Shown one piece after another: positions 10,066 through 18,580 of a DNA stretch of 64,000 nt (positions are counted from its first letter, which is position 1; each line of letters begins with the position of its first letter). The notes below the pieces were generated by a model. The model was given only the letters and a program-made list of their open reading frames with translations. It was not told the origin of the DNA and did not search any database. The stretch is from Kangiella aquimarina DSM 16071. GTDB lineage: Bacteria > Pseudomonadota > Gammaproteobacteria > Enterobacterales > Kangiellaceae. Both the position numbers and the translations under genes were made by a program. Location: assembly GCF_000374105.1 (NCBI RefSeq), contig NZ_KB893650.1, forward strand, positions 1,707,145 to 1,771,144. Direction: 5' to 3'.

Positions 10066-10163
10066 AAGTACTGGAACTGGTCATTAATGATAACCACCTC
10101 TTACTTGCATAAAGTAACACCATCGATTGCTATTCGCTGAACAACGACCTGACAGCTGGCTGA

Positions 10164-10898
10164 TCATAATTCACATGCTGCTAAAAGTCTCAATGCATAA
10201 CTATTTGCAGCATCACGAACCCAAGATTCATTGACAATGAATAACCACCAAAACAACATGAGCATTGAAAATACACTTGCAGCATACTCTAAAGTATGTC
10301 TTTCTATATCAATATATTCATTACTCGAATAAAGATTGAAGAATAAAAGTAAAATTGAGAGCAATGAAAACAAAACTCCAGCCCATTTCATACCAAAACA
10401 GTTTCTTCTAAATCCGTATGATATGTTTTCTTTAAATAATAACCGGTAAGTTTCTGAGTCTCTAGTTTTTTCGAGCAACCACTTTATAGCCGAATCATAA
10501 TTTTCATTTGCCTTCACTGGGTTTTCTATTTCACCAGCCTTTGTAGGTGATTGCCAATCGATGATATTTTCAGATAAATACTTGTGATATCTATCTTTTG
10601 TGTGTCGGTCCAAAGTGCTATCACTATGTCGCAAAATGATAGTCGTTGGCTTACCTCCCCACTTTTGGTAAAGCATTTTTTCAATTTCTCTGCCTTTATG
10701 CCTTGAATAATGTGCCAACACAGTTATAAAGCCACATGCTACTATTGTACTCAGCAACGTAGCCACAAGGTCATAGAGAGGAGGAATTACTATGTATGAA
10801 GTTACAACAATGGGCAGTAATACAAGAAGGGATGGCTTAACTCGTGCCCCCAAGCTATATTCATCGAAAAGATTAGACAACATTCGAGTTTCTTCCAT
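10164..10898 (-). CDS. Membrane protein, putative effector of the E2-E1-JAB module
   Basis: A 244-residue protein with two membrane segments near the N-terminus (about residues 22-60), a cytosolic middle of about 110 residues, and two more segments (about 172-192 and 207-226). The family is not recognised. It lies 66 bp downstream of the E2-E1-JAB gene on the same strand, so it probably belongs to that operon. By analogy with CBASS and related systems, where small membrane proteins kill the infected cell by membrane damage, an effector role is a reasonable inference, but no catalytic or pore motif can be named. Confidence 0.65.
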   Translation of the reverse strand: MEETRMLSNLFDEYSLGARVKPSLLVLLPIVVTSYIVIPPLYDLVATLLSTIVACGFITVLAHYSRHKGREIEKMLYQKWGGKPTTIILRHSDSTLDRHTKDRYHKYLSENIIDWQSPTKAGEIENPVKANENYDSAIKWLLEKTRDSETYRLLFKENISYGFRRNCFGMKWAGVLFSLLSILLLFFNLYSSNEYIDIERHTLEYAASVFSMLMLFWWLFIVNESWVRDAANSYALRLLAACEL

Positions 10899-10964
10899 AT
10901 TTATTAAAACTATATGATTGCATATTGAAACCAGTTTTTCATATGTAAATCAATGCAAGTTAAT

Positions 10965-13235
10965 TTAATTGAAGTCTATTTCAGCCCCGTCCCCATCAAT
11001 ATAATAAGCAAAAGATGTATCAGAAATAATAAGCATTAATGCTGGCAATCCATCTTCTTTTAAAGCTGTTGTCACGAAATCAAGTTGATGAATGTCGGCT
11101 TGACTTTGTTGAGGCAAGCAACCTTTGGGGTGAGAATGCCATTCGCCAACATAGGTAACGATGCCTCCTGTGCGTTCAAGGCAATTAGTCAATAATTGCT
11201 TTGACTTATATTCACCCCTTTCAAAACTGGTAGGTGTTGATATACTTTCTTCAGGAGCATTACACGCTTTTACTAATGTAATAGTTTTGTCCTTTTGGTC
11301 CACTATACCTAATAAAACTCCACCGGTCTCATTTGGAAGTGATTCGTCTCGAAATCTATTTGCTTCCATTATAAATCCATCATCCCAACAAACCTTCCAT
11401 CCAGAAATAACTTTAGATTTTGCTGGAAAAACAACTATGTCATGAGGTGTAATTCCGCCGCTATCTTCTTGATAATCCCAAACACATATTTTGGCCGTGC
11501 CTTTGGAGAAGTTTTTCCTTATTTGTCTAGATAAAATTGCTGCGTGAAGGTGAATTAACTCATCTGATATTGTCACAGTCGCCTCACGACATCCAGCGCC
11601 AAGCCAAAGTTTGCCTAAATGACCTGATAAGTGGCTCTCACCCCATTCGTTACTTAAAATTGCTCTATAGTACTGAGCTTCGAGGCTATTACATCGAATA
11701 GTCCTTTCGTTATCTTCCAATAAAAGTACAGCGGACATTCCGGAAGGGGTAATAAAAACATTTGCTGTTCTAGGATAATTATTTTTTTTAGAGATTTCTC
11801 TTGGAACATTCAAAGTTGTCGTTGCGTCAACGAGGAGTTCAGATCGTCTTATAAGGTTTACAACATCAGGGGCATCTGAAATTACGCTACCCTCAACATG
11901 CTGTATTAGATTATCATTATCGAAATCATGAATATTAGCGACCATAGTACCAACAGTGGTCGATTTAGGAAGACCAACGTAGCTATGTGATGCAATATGT
12001 CGGGTGATATTATGTGGCTTAAGGATGTCGTCGTCTATGTAAGCCCACTCGCCCCAGCATTCACGCCCCCAGATTTTTGCGAGCATCCCACCTAAAGCCC
12101 CAACTCCTGCTATTATACCATTAGGCCCTTCATCTTCTCTAGAAATCCCTGAATATTGTCTAATTTCCTTTCGGGATGGATAAGAACTCACACTTACTGG
12201 ACAAATAGAAATACTTTTCCATTGTTCACTCTCTAAAACATGCTGATTGCTCTCTATAAGCTTAACTTCTTTATACCAAGTTTTTTGACCTGGAGCTTGG
12301 CATAATACACCGAGCTGCTCTCCAAGCTTTGCGAGTTGTAGCTCAATCAAAAAACCATGGTAATCAACCCGTTCTACATTACCGTTACGAATTCTTGGTG
12401 TAGCAACCAACAATATAACGGGCTTGTTCTCTTCTATGCCAATCCCTTTCTCTGTTACTTGAGAAGACACGGCTGCCTTTAAGAGTTCTACTATCCCAGA
12501 TTTTTTTTGTTCGAGTTGTATTTGTAGTTGACCTAAAGTATGAGGGTATTCTTCAACGGGAACATTTTCGATGGGATCCAAAACTACAGGCACTGTAATG
12601 AATGATGGTCCAGAGGAATCTGAACGACTGCTCTTATAACTACCGATCAAAGTAGTTACATTGCGATTGTTTTGAACTATATCAATCGTAAGCTCATTTA
12701 CTTCGGATCCTTGTTCCTTCAAGTAATTACTGGGCAGCACTAGTTGGTAACGGCTAGTAAAAAAAAGTTGCTCTATAGGTTGCTCGTTATCATGAATTGT
12801 TCCGTTTGCCGTTTCCCTCAACCACCAGAAAATACGTTTTACAAATAACTCAGGTGTCCAAGCTCTTTCAACAGAAGACCAAGGTTCCACATATAAACAT
12901 AAAGAACGGGGCTCATTTGCCAATACATGATTTTGATGAACTGTTACTGGAAAATCTTTTCTGAGCGCCCTAACTTCCCATACAAACTCTTTATCTAGAC
13001 TATATGTTATAGACAATCGCTCTTTGCGGTGTATACCAGTTGGATTGCCTGCATCAAAAGTACCGTCAGCAAAATCTGCAACAATTGACTGAGTATTGTT
13101 ATCTGAGTTAGCTCTTAATTCGATTACTTCAACTGATGAATTGTCCAAACAAGCCTGATAGACACTCTGCAGATTAGGAGCTAATATCTCAGCAGCTACG
13201 AGCTGACCGCCCCAATCAAAGTAAACTACTTCCAT
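10965..13235 (-). CDS. E2-E1(ThiF)-JAB/JAMM three-domain ubiquitin-like conjugation protein
   Basis: A 756-residue fusion of three ubiquitin-pathway folds. The N-terminal part resembles prokaryotic E2 domains, with a conserved Cys113 in the phrase SLCLYVEPW followed by a WWLRETANGTIHD helix. The middle is an E1/ThiF adenylation domain with the nucleotide-binding glycine motif GVGALGG at 377-383, DDD at 401-403 and a candidate catalytic Cys549 (GAGCREA). The C-terminus is a JAB/JAMM metallopeptidase with Glu636, His700-Ser-His702-Pro, Ser711 and Asp714 all in place. The ATG at 13235 overlaps the stop of the metallo-beta-lactamase gene by 10 bases; a longer start at 13259 is possible. No separate ubiquitin-like protein gene is visible nearby. 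Probable antiphage function. Confidence 0.88.
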   Translation of the reverse strand: MEVVYFDWGGQLVAAEILAPNLQSVYQACLDNSSVEVIELRANSDNNTQSIVADFADGTFDAGNPTGIHRKERLSITYSLDKEFVWEVRALRKDFPVTVHQNHVLANEPRSLCLYVEPWSSVERAWTPELFVKRIFWWLRETANGTIHDNEQPIEQLFFTSRYQLVLPSNYLKEQGSEVNELTIDIVQNNRNVTTLIGSYKSSRSDSSGPSFITVPVVLDPIENVPVEEYPHTLGQLQIQLEQKKSGIVELLKAAVSSQVTEKGIGIEENKPVILLVATPRIRNGNVERVDYHGFLIELQLAKLGEQLGVLCQAPGQKTWYKEVKLIESNQHVLESEQWKSISICPVSVSSYPSRKEIRQYSGISREDEGPNGIIAGVGALGGMLAKIWGRECWGEWAYIDDDILKPHNITRHIASHSYVGLPKSTTVGTMVANIHDFDNDNLIQHVEGSVISDAPDVVNLIRRSELLVDATTTLNVPREISKKNNYPRTANVFITPSGMSAVLLLEDNERTIRCNSLEAQYYRAILSNEWGESHLSGHLGKLWLGAGCREATVTISDELIHLHAAILSRQIRKNFSKGTAKICVWDYQEDSGGITPHDIVVFPAKSKVISGWKVCWDDGFIMEANRFRDESLPNETGGVLLGIVDQKDKTITLVKACNAPEESISTPTSFERGEYKSKQLLTNCLERTGGIVTYVGEWHSHPKGCLPQQSQADIHQLDFVTTALKEDGLPALMLIISDTSFAYYIDGDGAEIDFN

Positions 13236-14395
13236 GTGCCAGCTCTTGGAGGTGAACAAGATAAAACTGATGCTGCTGAGGAGGTTACAACAGCTATTTT
13301 AAAGCCACTGGTAGTTGTCTCAATGTCTAGTGGTTTAGGTTTTAATTTGTTCGGTTCTTCCCCTGTGCACTTAAAGATTCCGGATGTTCCTAGTATTTCA
13401 CGATATTCACGCTTTGCACGGATACAGGGAGGATCATTCTTATCATCAAGAATTGGTTTACTGCTTGAAACAATAAATGCACCGTAGTTAGCATTTTCAA
13501 GCGCTTTTTTTGCTTTTGGAGAAACTGTTGCATCCTCACCTTTATCAGACCAACTCTCATGTGAAAGACTTCGCCATGAGCAATGGTGTGGAGCTAATAG
13601 CAGGTCGTAAGCCAAATCAGAAGGGGCATACTCATCAGCCACCCTTTCCCAAATTGTTACATCAGCATCTCCACCGCAAAGGAATGTACTGATTCCCTGA
13701 CTATGAATATTGCTCTTAATCTTAAAGCTGATTATGACGCTTGAGTTGTTTTTAGATAGTATAGCTTCGGATTCATCGTCTTGCTTGCTAATAGGGGCAA
13801 TTAAAGTCGAGGAAAGGTATTCTATGGCGGTTTTATTAATTCCTTTAAACTCAGTTCCATTTCGTATTAAAATTGGTTGTAGCTTATCCGTTTTGCCATT
13901 TTCGTCTTCACCCAGAATCAAAACTCTATCACCATCTGCAACGTTAAAACCAGATTCCTTGTTTACTTTAACTCTGCGTTTTACTTCTGAGTTAAAAGCT
14001 TTGGCATCATCGCATAGAACATGTTTTTTTGAAGCACGTCTAAACACCATCGGAGATGACCACAACTCATGAATGATAATACGCTTTTCATTCTGTGGTT
14101 TAAAATCATCAGGATAATCATCAATTGACCCTAACCAGAAATGGGTGCGCAAGCCTAAACAATGATCTTCATCCGGATGCGTCAATAGCATTGCGTCTAC
14201 GTAGGGTCTATTCATTTCATCGATATTAATTCTATCTCTAAGATGCTTACCAACATCAGGCGTGTTATCCTTCGAATCATCGGCGGCTGTTCTGATTTTG
14301 CAGTCAATTAAGAGGCTTGTTCCTTTTTTGTCGGCAAGCTTAATTAATGTCATATCCCCATTGTCTACAGGGAAAAATGTGATTTTTGCTGTCAT
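13226..14395 (-). CDS. Metallo-beta-lactamase-fold hydrolase of the E2-E1-JAB operon
   Basis: A 389-residue soluble protein with the metal-binding motif THPDEDH (His73, Asp75, Asp77, His78) and a later APHHCSW that fits another metal ligand of the fold. The N-terminus (FFPVDNGDMTLIKL) matches the ComEC/Rec2-like branch of MBL proteins. It is the first gene of the leftward operon and is translationally coupled to the E2-E1-JAB gene. MBL genes beside E2/E1/JAB fusions are known from comparative genomics of prokaryotic ubiquitin-like systems. The substrate (nucleotide, nucleic acid or peptide conjugate) cannot be told from sequence. Confidence 0.85.
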   Translation of the reverse strand: MTAKITFFPVDNGDMTLIKLADKKGTSLLIDCKIRTAADDSKDNTPDVGKHLRDRINIDEMNRPYVDAMLLTHPDEDHCLGLRTHFWLGSIDDYPDDFKPQNEKRIIIHELWSSPMVFRRASKKHVLCDDAKAFNSEVKRRVKVNKESGFNVADGDRVLILGEDENGKTDKLQPILIRNGTEFKGINKTAIEYLSSTLIAPISKQDDESEAILSKNNSSVIISFKIKSNIHSQGISTFLCGGDADVTIWERVADEYAPSDLAYDLLLAPHHCSWRSLSHESWSDKGEDATVSPKAKKALENANYGAFIVSSSKPILDDKNDPPCIRAKREYREILGTSGIFKCTGEEPNKLKPKPLDIETTTSGFKIAVVTSSAASVLSCSPPRAGTWK

Positions 14396-14744
14396 AGTCT
14401 AATAACCTCCAGCTCTAAAAAATAAGTATCTTATGCAATAAGGTTGTGATTGAACCTTAATAGACAGCATAAAATGGTGTGCGGGAACTAACTAACTTAC
14501 TGAAAGAATAAATATAACTGGAGATGTGAGATACGTTATCTCGAGCTTACTTCATACAAAGCTTCAGATTCTGTAGAACTAACCGCTTCTTATGACTTCC
14601 CCGTAACAACTAAATACTATTAGTGATTACTGGTTATCATTAATCTTCAATATACCTAATCAAAATGATTATGTCAATATTTTATATCTAGTGTATATTT
14701 AGTAGCTACATGCAGCGGTATTCATTTGAAAAGTAGGAGTACAT
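14396..14744. promoter_or_regulatory. Divergent control region between the MBL operon and the WYL regulator
   Basis: A 349-bp AT-rich stretch with no gene. It must carry the outward promoters for the MBL/E2-E1-JAB operon (left) and the WYL regulator (right). Two inverted repeats stand out: TAAGGTT-N7-AACCTTA at 14439-14459, and ATTAGTGAT-N8-ATCATTAAT at 14618-14643. AGGAG near 14734 is the ribosome-binding site for the GTG start at 14745. Confidence 0.6.
14618..14643. promoter_or_regulatory. Candidate operator of the CapW/BrxR-like repressor
   Basis: An imperfect 9-bp inverted repeat (ATTAGTGAT / ATCATTAAT, 8 of 9 paired) with an 8-bp spacer, about 100 bp upstream of the regulator gene. BrxR/CapW dimers bind such repeats between themselves and the defence operon they repress. 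Assignment by position only. Confidence 0.4.
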
Positions 14745-15653
14745 GTGTTTTTACCCGCATCCAATATTGATTTAAAAGAATACACGGTTAATCAACTAGA
14801 GAGACTAGCTTTTATTGAGTATTCGGCATATTTTCTTGGTGAAGTTGGTAGGAAAGCCCTTCAGGACAGGTTTGGTATAAAGGAAGCCGCAGCATCAAGG
14901 GATCTAACACTTTATAATGATATCGCTCCAGGTAACATTACATACAATCCTAGATTACGTTTTTATGAACCAAGCCCCAGTTTTAAATGCGTTTTTAAGT
15001 TTTCGACCGATCGATTACTTTCAACTATGACTGAAGGCTATGGTGATGGTGTTAAAAATGATAATAGCTCCCCCATCACATGTGAAGCTCCGAGGCTTAG
15101 TCAACCCGATCAGAGGGTATTGTCATTTGTTACCAGAAGTTTAAATTTACAAAAACCATTAGAAATTACTTACCGTTCACTATCAAGTGGAGAAACGCGA
15201 CGTGAGATTATCCCTCATGCTTTAGTAGATAACGCTCTTAGATGGCACGTTAGAGCGTATGATCGAAGAAGGAAGCGCTTTACGGATTTTGTTATTAATA
15301 GAATTTCAGAGCCAAGTTTTTGCCAAGTAACAGATATTGAAGAGCATGAAACACAAAAATTTGATAAGCAATGGAATACTGAAGTCACTTTGGAGCTCGT
15401 ACCGCATCCTAGAGTAAGCCATAAAGAGACAATTGAAAAAGATTATTGCATGAAACAAGGGGTATTAAAAAAGCGAGTCCGAGCTGCATTAGCTGGTTAT
15501 GTGCTACGACGTTGGAATGTAGATTGCTCCCCAAATCATGAGTTAGAAGGCGAAGAATATCATTTGTATTGTCAAAATATAGAAGCACTAAAAAAACTTA
15601 GTGAGCTGGATATATCTACCTTAACCCTCGCTCCGGGTTTTAAGAAAGCTTGA
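14745..15653 (+). CDS. BrxR/CapW-like transcriptional regulator (wHTH-WYL)
   Basis: A 302-residue regulator. The N-terminal winged-helix region (about residues 10-75, with LQDRFGIKEAAASRDL) leads into a phrase ending PSPSFKCVF that is characteristic of the BrxR/CapW family. A WYL domain follows at about 120-200 (LEITYRSLSSGETRREIIPHALV, RWHVRAYD) and then a C-terminal dimerisation domain. The family represses BREX, CBASS and other defence operons and is relieved by a nucleic-acid or infection signal. It starts with GTG behind AGGAG and diverges from the MBL operon, which it very likely controls. Confidence 0.87.
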   Translation: MFLPASNIDLKEYTVNQLERLAFIEYSAYFLGEVGRKALQDRFGIKEAAASRDLTLYNDIAPGNITYNPRLRFYEPSPSFKCVFKFSTDRLLSTMTEGYGDGVKNDNSSPITCEAPRLSQPDQRVLSFVTRSLNLQKPLEITYRSLSSGETRREIIPHALVDNALRWHVRAYDRRRKRFTDFVINRISEPSFCQVTDIEEHETQKFDKQWNTEVTLELVPHPRVSHKETIEKDYCMKQGVLKKRVRAALAGYVLRRWNVDCSPNHELEGEEYHLYCQNIEALKKLSELDISTLTLAPGFKKA

Positions 15654-15690
15654 CGTTGCTCCTAATAGTGATAAAACTTGCCCATTGAAT

Positions 15691-15708
15691 GCTCTAGGCC
15701 TCTAGAGC
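15691..15708. terminator. Hairpin between converging genes
   Basis: GCTCTAG-GCCT-CTAGAGC, a perfect 7-bp stem with a 4-base loop between the WYL gene and the leftward membrane-protein gene; it touches the latter's stop codon. No strong T-run follows, so it is a modest bidirectional terminator candidate. Confidence 0.5.
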
Positions 15709-16238
15709 TATTCAAGCTTTCTCGTAACTTTTGACCAGTCTATTTCATCGGGAATGATCAGTTTCCCCTGGCCAAAACGCTCAATATAGGCAAAGGTTCT
15801 GCGCTTCAGTGGGTTTTTGCTTGAAACACTGACAGTCCATTCGTGTTCTACGAATAGATCAAATGGTCGTTTAGTCCTATAGTCAAAGCTTACCTTTAAA
15901 GCTGATGGTATGTCTGTTTCATGCAAAGAGCCCATTATATCTTCTTGTATTGAATATGACGGTAATGTGAATCTTGAGCTTGAGGGATAAAGAAATACCA
16001 CCAATACGATACCTATAGAGCTGAAGAAGAACATTGTAAAAAAATACTTTTGCTTTTTTTTAAATAAGAATAACGCTGCGGGGATCAGAATAGCCTGGCT
16101 AATAACAAGAGATATTCCAGCATAGATTGGTTCTGATATGAAAATACCGATACCCCAGCTGTGAGGCGCTGCGATATAGAACACGCCGGCTCCAACGAGC
16201 AGTGCAAGACAGGCTTGCATAACAAAGTCCTTAGTCAT
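15708..16238 (-). CDS. Small membrane protein, paralogue of the gene at 9502-10065
   Basis: A 176-residue protein with three hydrophobic segments (about residues 8-28, 38-60 and 66-86) and a C-terminal soluble domain with FVEHEWTVSV. It is the second copy of the pair described at 9502-10065, in the same orientation and about 6.2 kb away. The two copies bracket the E2-E1-JAB operon and its regulator. A plausible start is the ATG at 16238 behind GGGAAAG. Family not recognised. Confidence 0.7.
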   Translation of the reverse strand: MTKDFVMQACLALLVGAGVFYIAAPHSWGIGIFISEPIYAGISLVISQAILIPAALFLFKKKQKYFFTMFFFSSIGIVLVVFLYPSSSRFTLPSYSIQEDIMGSLHETDIPSALKVSFDYRTKRPFDLFVEHEWTVSVSSKNPLKRRTFAYIERFGQGKLIIPDEIDWSKVTRKLE

Positions 16239-16287
16239 AACTTTCCCTTTATCACAGCAGCCTCACAATACTCGTTGAAACTCGCGG

Positions 16288-17025
16288 TTAATGAAATGCC
16301 ACCCCTTCCATAAAATGACTGCCATCAACCGTCAGCACGTTGGTGTAGATCTCGGTGCTTTTCACGGAGCTGTGCCCTAACATCTGGCTGATCACCTTCA
16401 AGGGTCGTCCATGCAATACTAAATGAATCGCAAAGCTGTGTCTAAAAGTATGACAGCTGATCGGAAACGGTGCCCCACCCGCTTTAGCCACCGCGGCTTT
16501 GATATGACGATTCACCGATTGACGGGTCATAGTAAAAATCCGCTCACCCTTTTTGAACTTGTTCATATACAGATAGGTGGAGATCCGGTTGATCAGATCC
16601 GGCTCACAAATGGGAACGAATCGCTTGGGCGAACGCTGCAGCGCCTTACGCTTGGGCCTACCCTGCTTCTTTAAGGTATCGAGGATCACCATGTGATCAT
16701 AGCGATCAAAGGCAAAGCGCTCAGGGGTCAGTGCCAGGATCTCCGAGATACGGGCGCCGGTCGACCACATCAGATCCAGGATCAGGCGATAAGTTGGATC
16801 CGATTCCATATCCAGTAACCGCAAGATTTCCGGCTTCAGCAGATAGGCGGGCATCGCTTCTGAGGACAGCAGCACCTGCCCTCGTTTGGCCATCAACCGA
16901 TCCCAGTTAATGTGAACTGACTGGATCGGGAAGTCCACCGATCGGTTGGCTCGGGGTTGAAACAGCTCGTTTGAGGCGTGTTCTGCTAATAAAAAAGCAT
17001 CACGATTTTGGACATTTTGCACCAT
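16288..17025 (-). CDS. Tyrosine recombinase / integrase
   Basis: A 245-residue site-specific recombinase of the phage-integrase family. All catalytic residues are recognisable: Arg92 (STGARISEIL), Lys in the beta-hairpin region near 120-135, His192 and Arg195 (CHTFRHSF), His218 (LGHSS) and Tyr227 (EIYTNV). The N-terminal core-binding part is short (about 60 residues), so this is a compact member. It is read leftwards, away from the HTH gene and the tns operon. It may resolve cointegrates or excise the element; its site is not known, but repeats around its start are candidates. Confidence 0.9.
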   Translation of the reverse strand: MVQNVQNRDAFLLAEHASNELFQPRANRSVDFPIQSVHINWDRLMAKRGQVLLSSEAMPAYLLKPEILRLLDMESDPTYRLILDLMWSTGARISEILALTPERFAFDRYDHMVILDTLKKQGRPKRKALQRSPKRFVPICEPDLINRISTYLYMNKFKKGERIFTMTRQSVNRHIKAAVAKAGGAPFPISCHTFRHSFAIHLVLHGRPLKVISQMLGHSSVKSTEIYTNVLTVDGSHFMEGVAFH

Positions 17026-17158
17026 TTGCCCCCTTATAAATGGAACATTTTAGATATATTTATACTACTTAAATGCTCAAATAAAACAACAAAAACCCTA
17101 AAATAATAGATTAAAACCTACATGTTCCAAAATAGTATTAAATGGTGCATAAGTAGTA
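17019..17158. repeat. Cluster of short inverted repeats around the recombinase start
   Basis: Three perfect inverted pairs lie in 140 bp: GCACCATTT (17019-17027) with AAATGGTGC (17140-17148), TGGAACAT (17041-17048) with ATGTTCCA (17122-17129), and TACTACTTA (17063-17071) with TAAGTAGTA (17150-17158). Related TTGGACAT occurs just inside the recombinase gene. They could be recombinase core and arm sites, TnsB-binding sites at a transposon end, or operators of the HTH protein. Confidence 0.45.
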
Positions 17159-17291
17159 GTATTTACAAAAGTCACTTTTGGATAGCTTCTAAGCAGAATC
17201 AGCACGATGAATGTCATTGGTAAAGTTTGCGGCGCCAATGGTCAAGACGGATTGAAGAACATGGTAACGGAAGTAAACAGGGGCTGAACAA

Positions 17292-17720
17292 TTAATAGAT
17301 CGGACTGAAGTGCTCGCGAAAGCGTTGCCATAAGGGATCCAGGTTCACTAAGAGAGTAACGCTACTGGTTTGGACACTGTGATGAATCGATGGATCGTCG
17401 GCTGGAAAAATATGCACGGTCTTACTATCGTATTTCAGGGCCCACATAAAATTGTAGCAGCCAGCGGACGGAGATAATTCGACCATCCGTACCAGCGAAT
17501 CACGCACCGCTTGTGCGGGCAAGTTAGCAGGATTGACTTTGACCACATTGAGCAGGTGCACAACCACCGAAAAGGCAAAGGTCTGTTGCACGGTCAGTGC
17601 CCGGCGATCAAAGTCGCTCGGCGTAAACAGCGGGAACCAATATTCAAATTGCCCCACCCTGATATCCAGTAGCTTACACACTTGGCTGCGCTTAAACAGC
17701 AACATTTTGGCTTTACTCAT
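17292..17720 (-). CDS. Small HTH-type (MerR-like) protein beside the tns operon
   Basis: A 142-residue protein from the ATG at 17720 (a longer frame opens at 17771). The N-terminus (LFKRSQVCKLLDIRVGQFEYWFPLFTPSDFDRRALTVQQTFAFSVVVHLL) resembles a MerR-type winged helix reading. The C-terminus has no metal-binding cysteines. It diverges from tnsA and lies upstream of the recombinase on the same strand, so it may regulate one or both. The assignment is weak beyond DNA-binding regulator. Confidence 0.6.
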   Translation of the reverse strand: MSKAKMLLFKRSQVCKLLDIRVGQFEYWFPLFTPSDFDRRALTVQQTFAFSVVVHLLNVVKVNPANLPAQAVRDSLVRMVELSPSAGCYNFMWALKYDSKTVHIFPADDPSIHHSVQTSSVTLLVNLDPLWQRFREHFSPIY

Positions 17721-17896
17721 GCTACCCCAAACTTTTTGTTCGTCCAACAAACAAAACCGTATGCTGAACATACAATTCAGTCAGATCACGATACCGGTTT
17801 TGATTTCACTTGAAGGATGAGGTCTGTTACAACCAACTAATGGTTGCAGCTTCAGACGGATGGGCAGAGTTCCTGCAGTTGTTCAAGGCCATTTAC

Positions 17897-18580
17897 ATGA
17901 CAATGAATAAGCTCCTAAAGATCACCACAGACAAGTCGGTAGACTTTCTGACTTATCCCACTTGTCATCATACACCTTTACGTTTTCGACGCCAAACCAA
18001 CTACTATGAGCAGATCATGCTCAAGCACCCTCTTCCCTCTCCGTTTCACTCCTTAGCAGAATATCTGCATGCCGGTCTACTTGAGGCAGATCCTGCCGTG
18101 CAAAGCTACGTCCCACAACCGTATCAGTTTAACATTAATGGTAAACGGTACGTCCCCGATATCTTTGTCGTTCGAGGCAATCAAAAGATAGTCATGGAGC
18201 TAAAACCTGAGTCGAAACTCCCGTTTCACTACGAGCAATATTTGGTGCCGTTCTTGCAGAAATACCACATACGATTTGAAGTGATCACCAATGAGTCTGT
18301 ATTGGCGCAGGAGCAAAAAGCCTTGAACTGGCTGAAAATCGTTCGTGTACTGGTCGCGGCTCAACAAAACCGAATCAGAACCAGCCAACTTCAAGATGAG
18401 ATCATATCGATGCTGGCTAGCTCAGATGAGGGGATGGAATTAGGTGATTTGATCGATAGTGGAGATCGCCAACGAACCTATACCATGGAAATCGCTGTCT
18501 TTCGATTAGCCTATGCCGGACTCATCAGCCTGACTCTGGATCGGGCTCCCTTGGACTTTGATACGGTAATAACCTTATGA
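17897..18580 (+). CDS. tnsA: TnsA-like transposon endonuclease
   Basis: Cuts the 5' ends of a Tn7-like transposon so that it moves by cut-and-paste. About 227 residues from the ATG at 17897 (AAGG eight bases upstream); the frame opens at 17810 with TTG. Restriction-fold catalytic residues are visible: Glu in AEYLHAGLLE, Asp in YVPDIFVV and Glu-x-Lys in VMELKPES. The C-terminal part fits the TnsA winged-helix domain that contacts TnsC. Its last four bases overlap the start of tnsB. The short N-terminus leaves the start somewhat uncertain. Confidence 0.85.
   Translation: MTMNKLLKITTDKSVDFLTYPTCHHTPLRFRRQTNYYEQIMLKHPLPSPFHSLAEYLHAGLLEADPAVQSYVPQPYQFNINGKRYVPDIFVVRGNQKIVMELKPESKLPFHYEQYLVPFLQKYHIRFEVITNESVLAQEQKALNWLKIVRVLVAAQQNRIRTSQLQDEIISMLASSDEGMELGDLIDSGDRQRTYTMEIAVFRLAYAGLISLTLDRAPLDFDTVITL

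Noticed and set aside
10164-15653. The E2-E1-JAB operon as a type II CBASS locus.
   Set aside because: No CD-NTase or known CBASS effector is next to it, and the partner is an MBL-fold protein instead.
17207-17287. A 26-codon ATG frame (MNVIGKVCGANGQDG) between the recombinase and HTH genes.
   Set aside because: Too short, no ribosome-binding site and no recognisable family; possibly a gene fragment.
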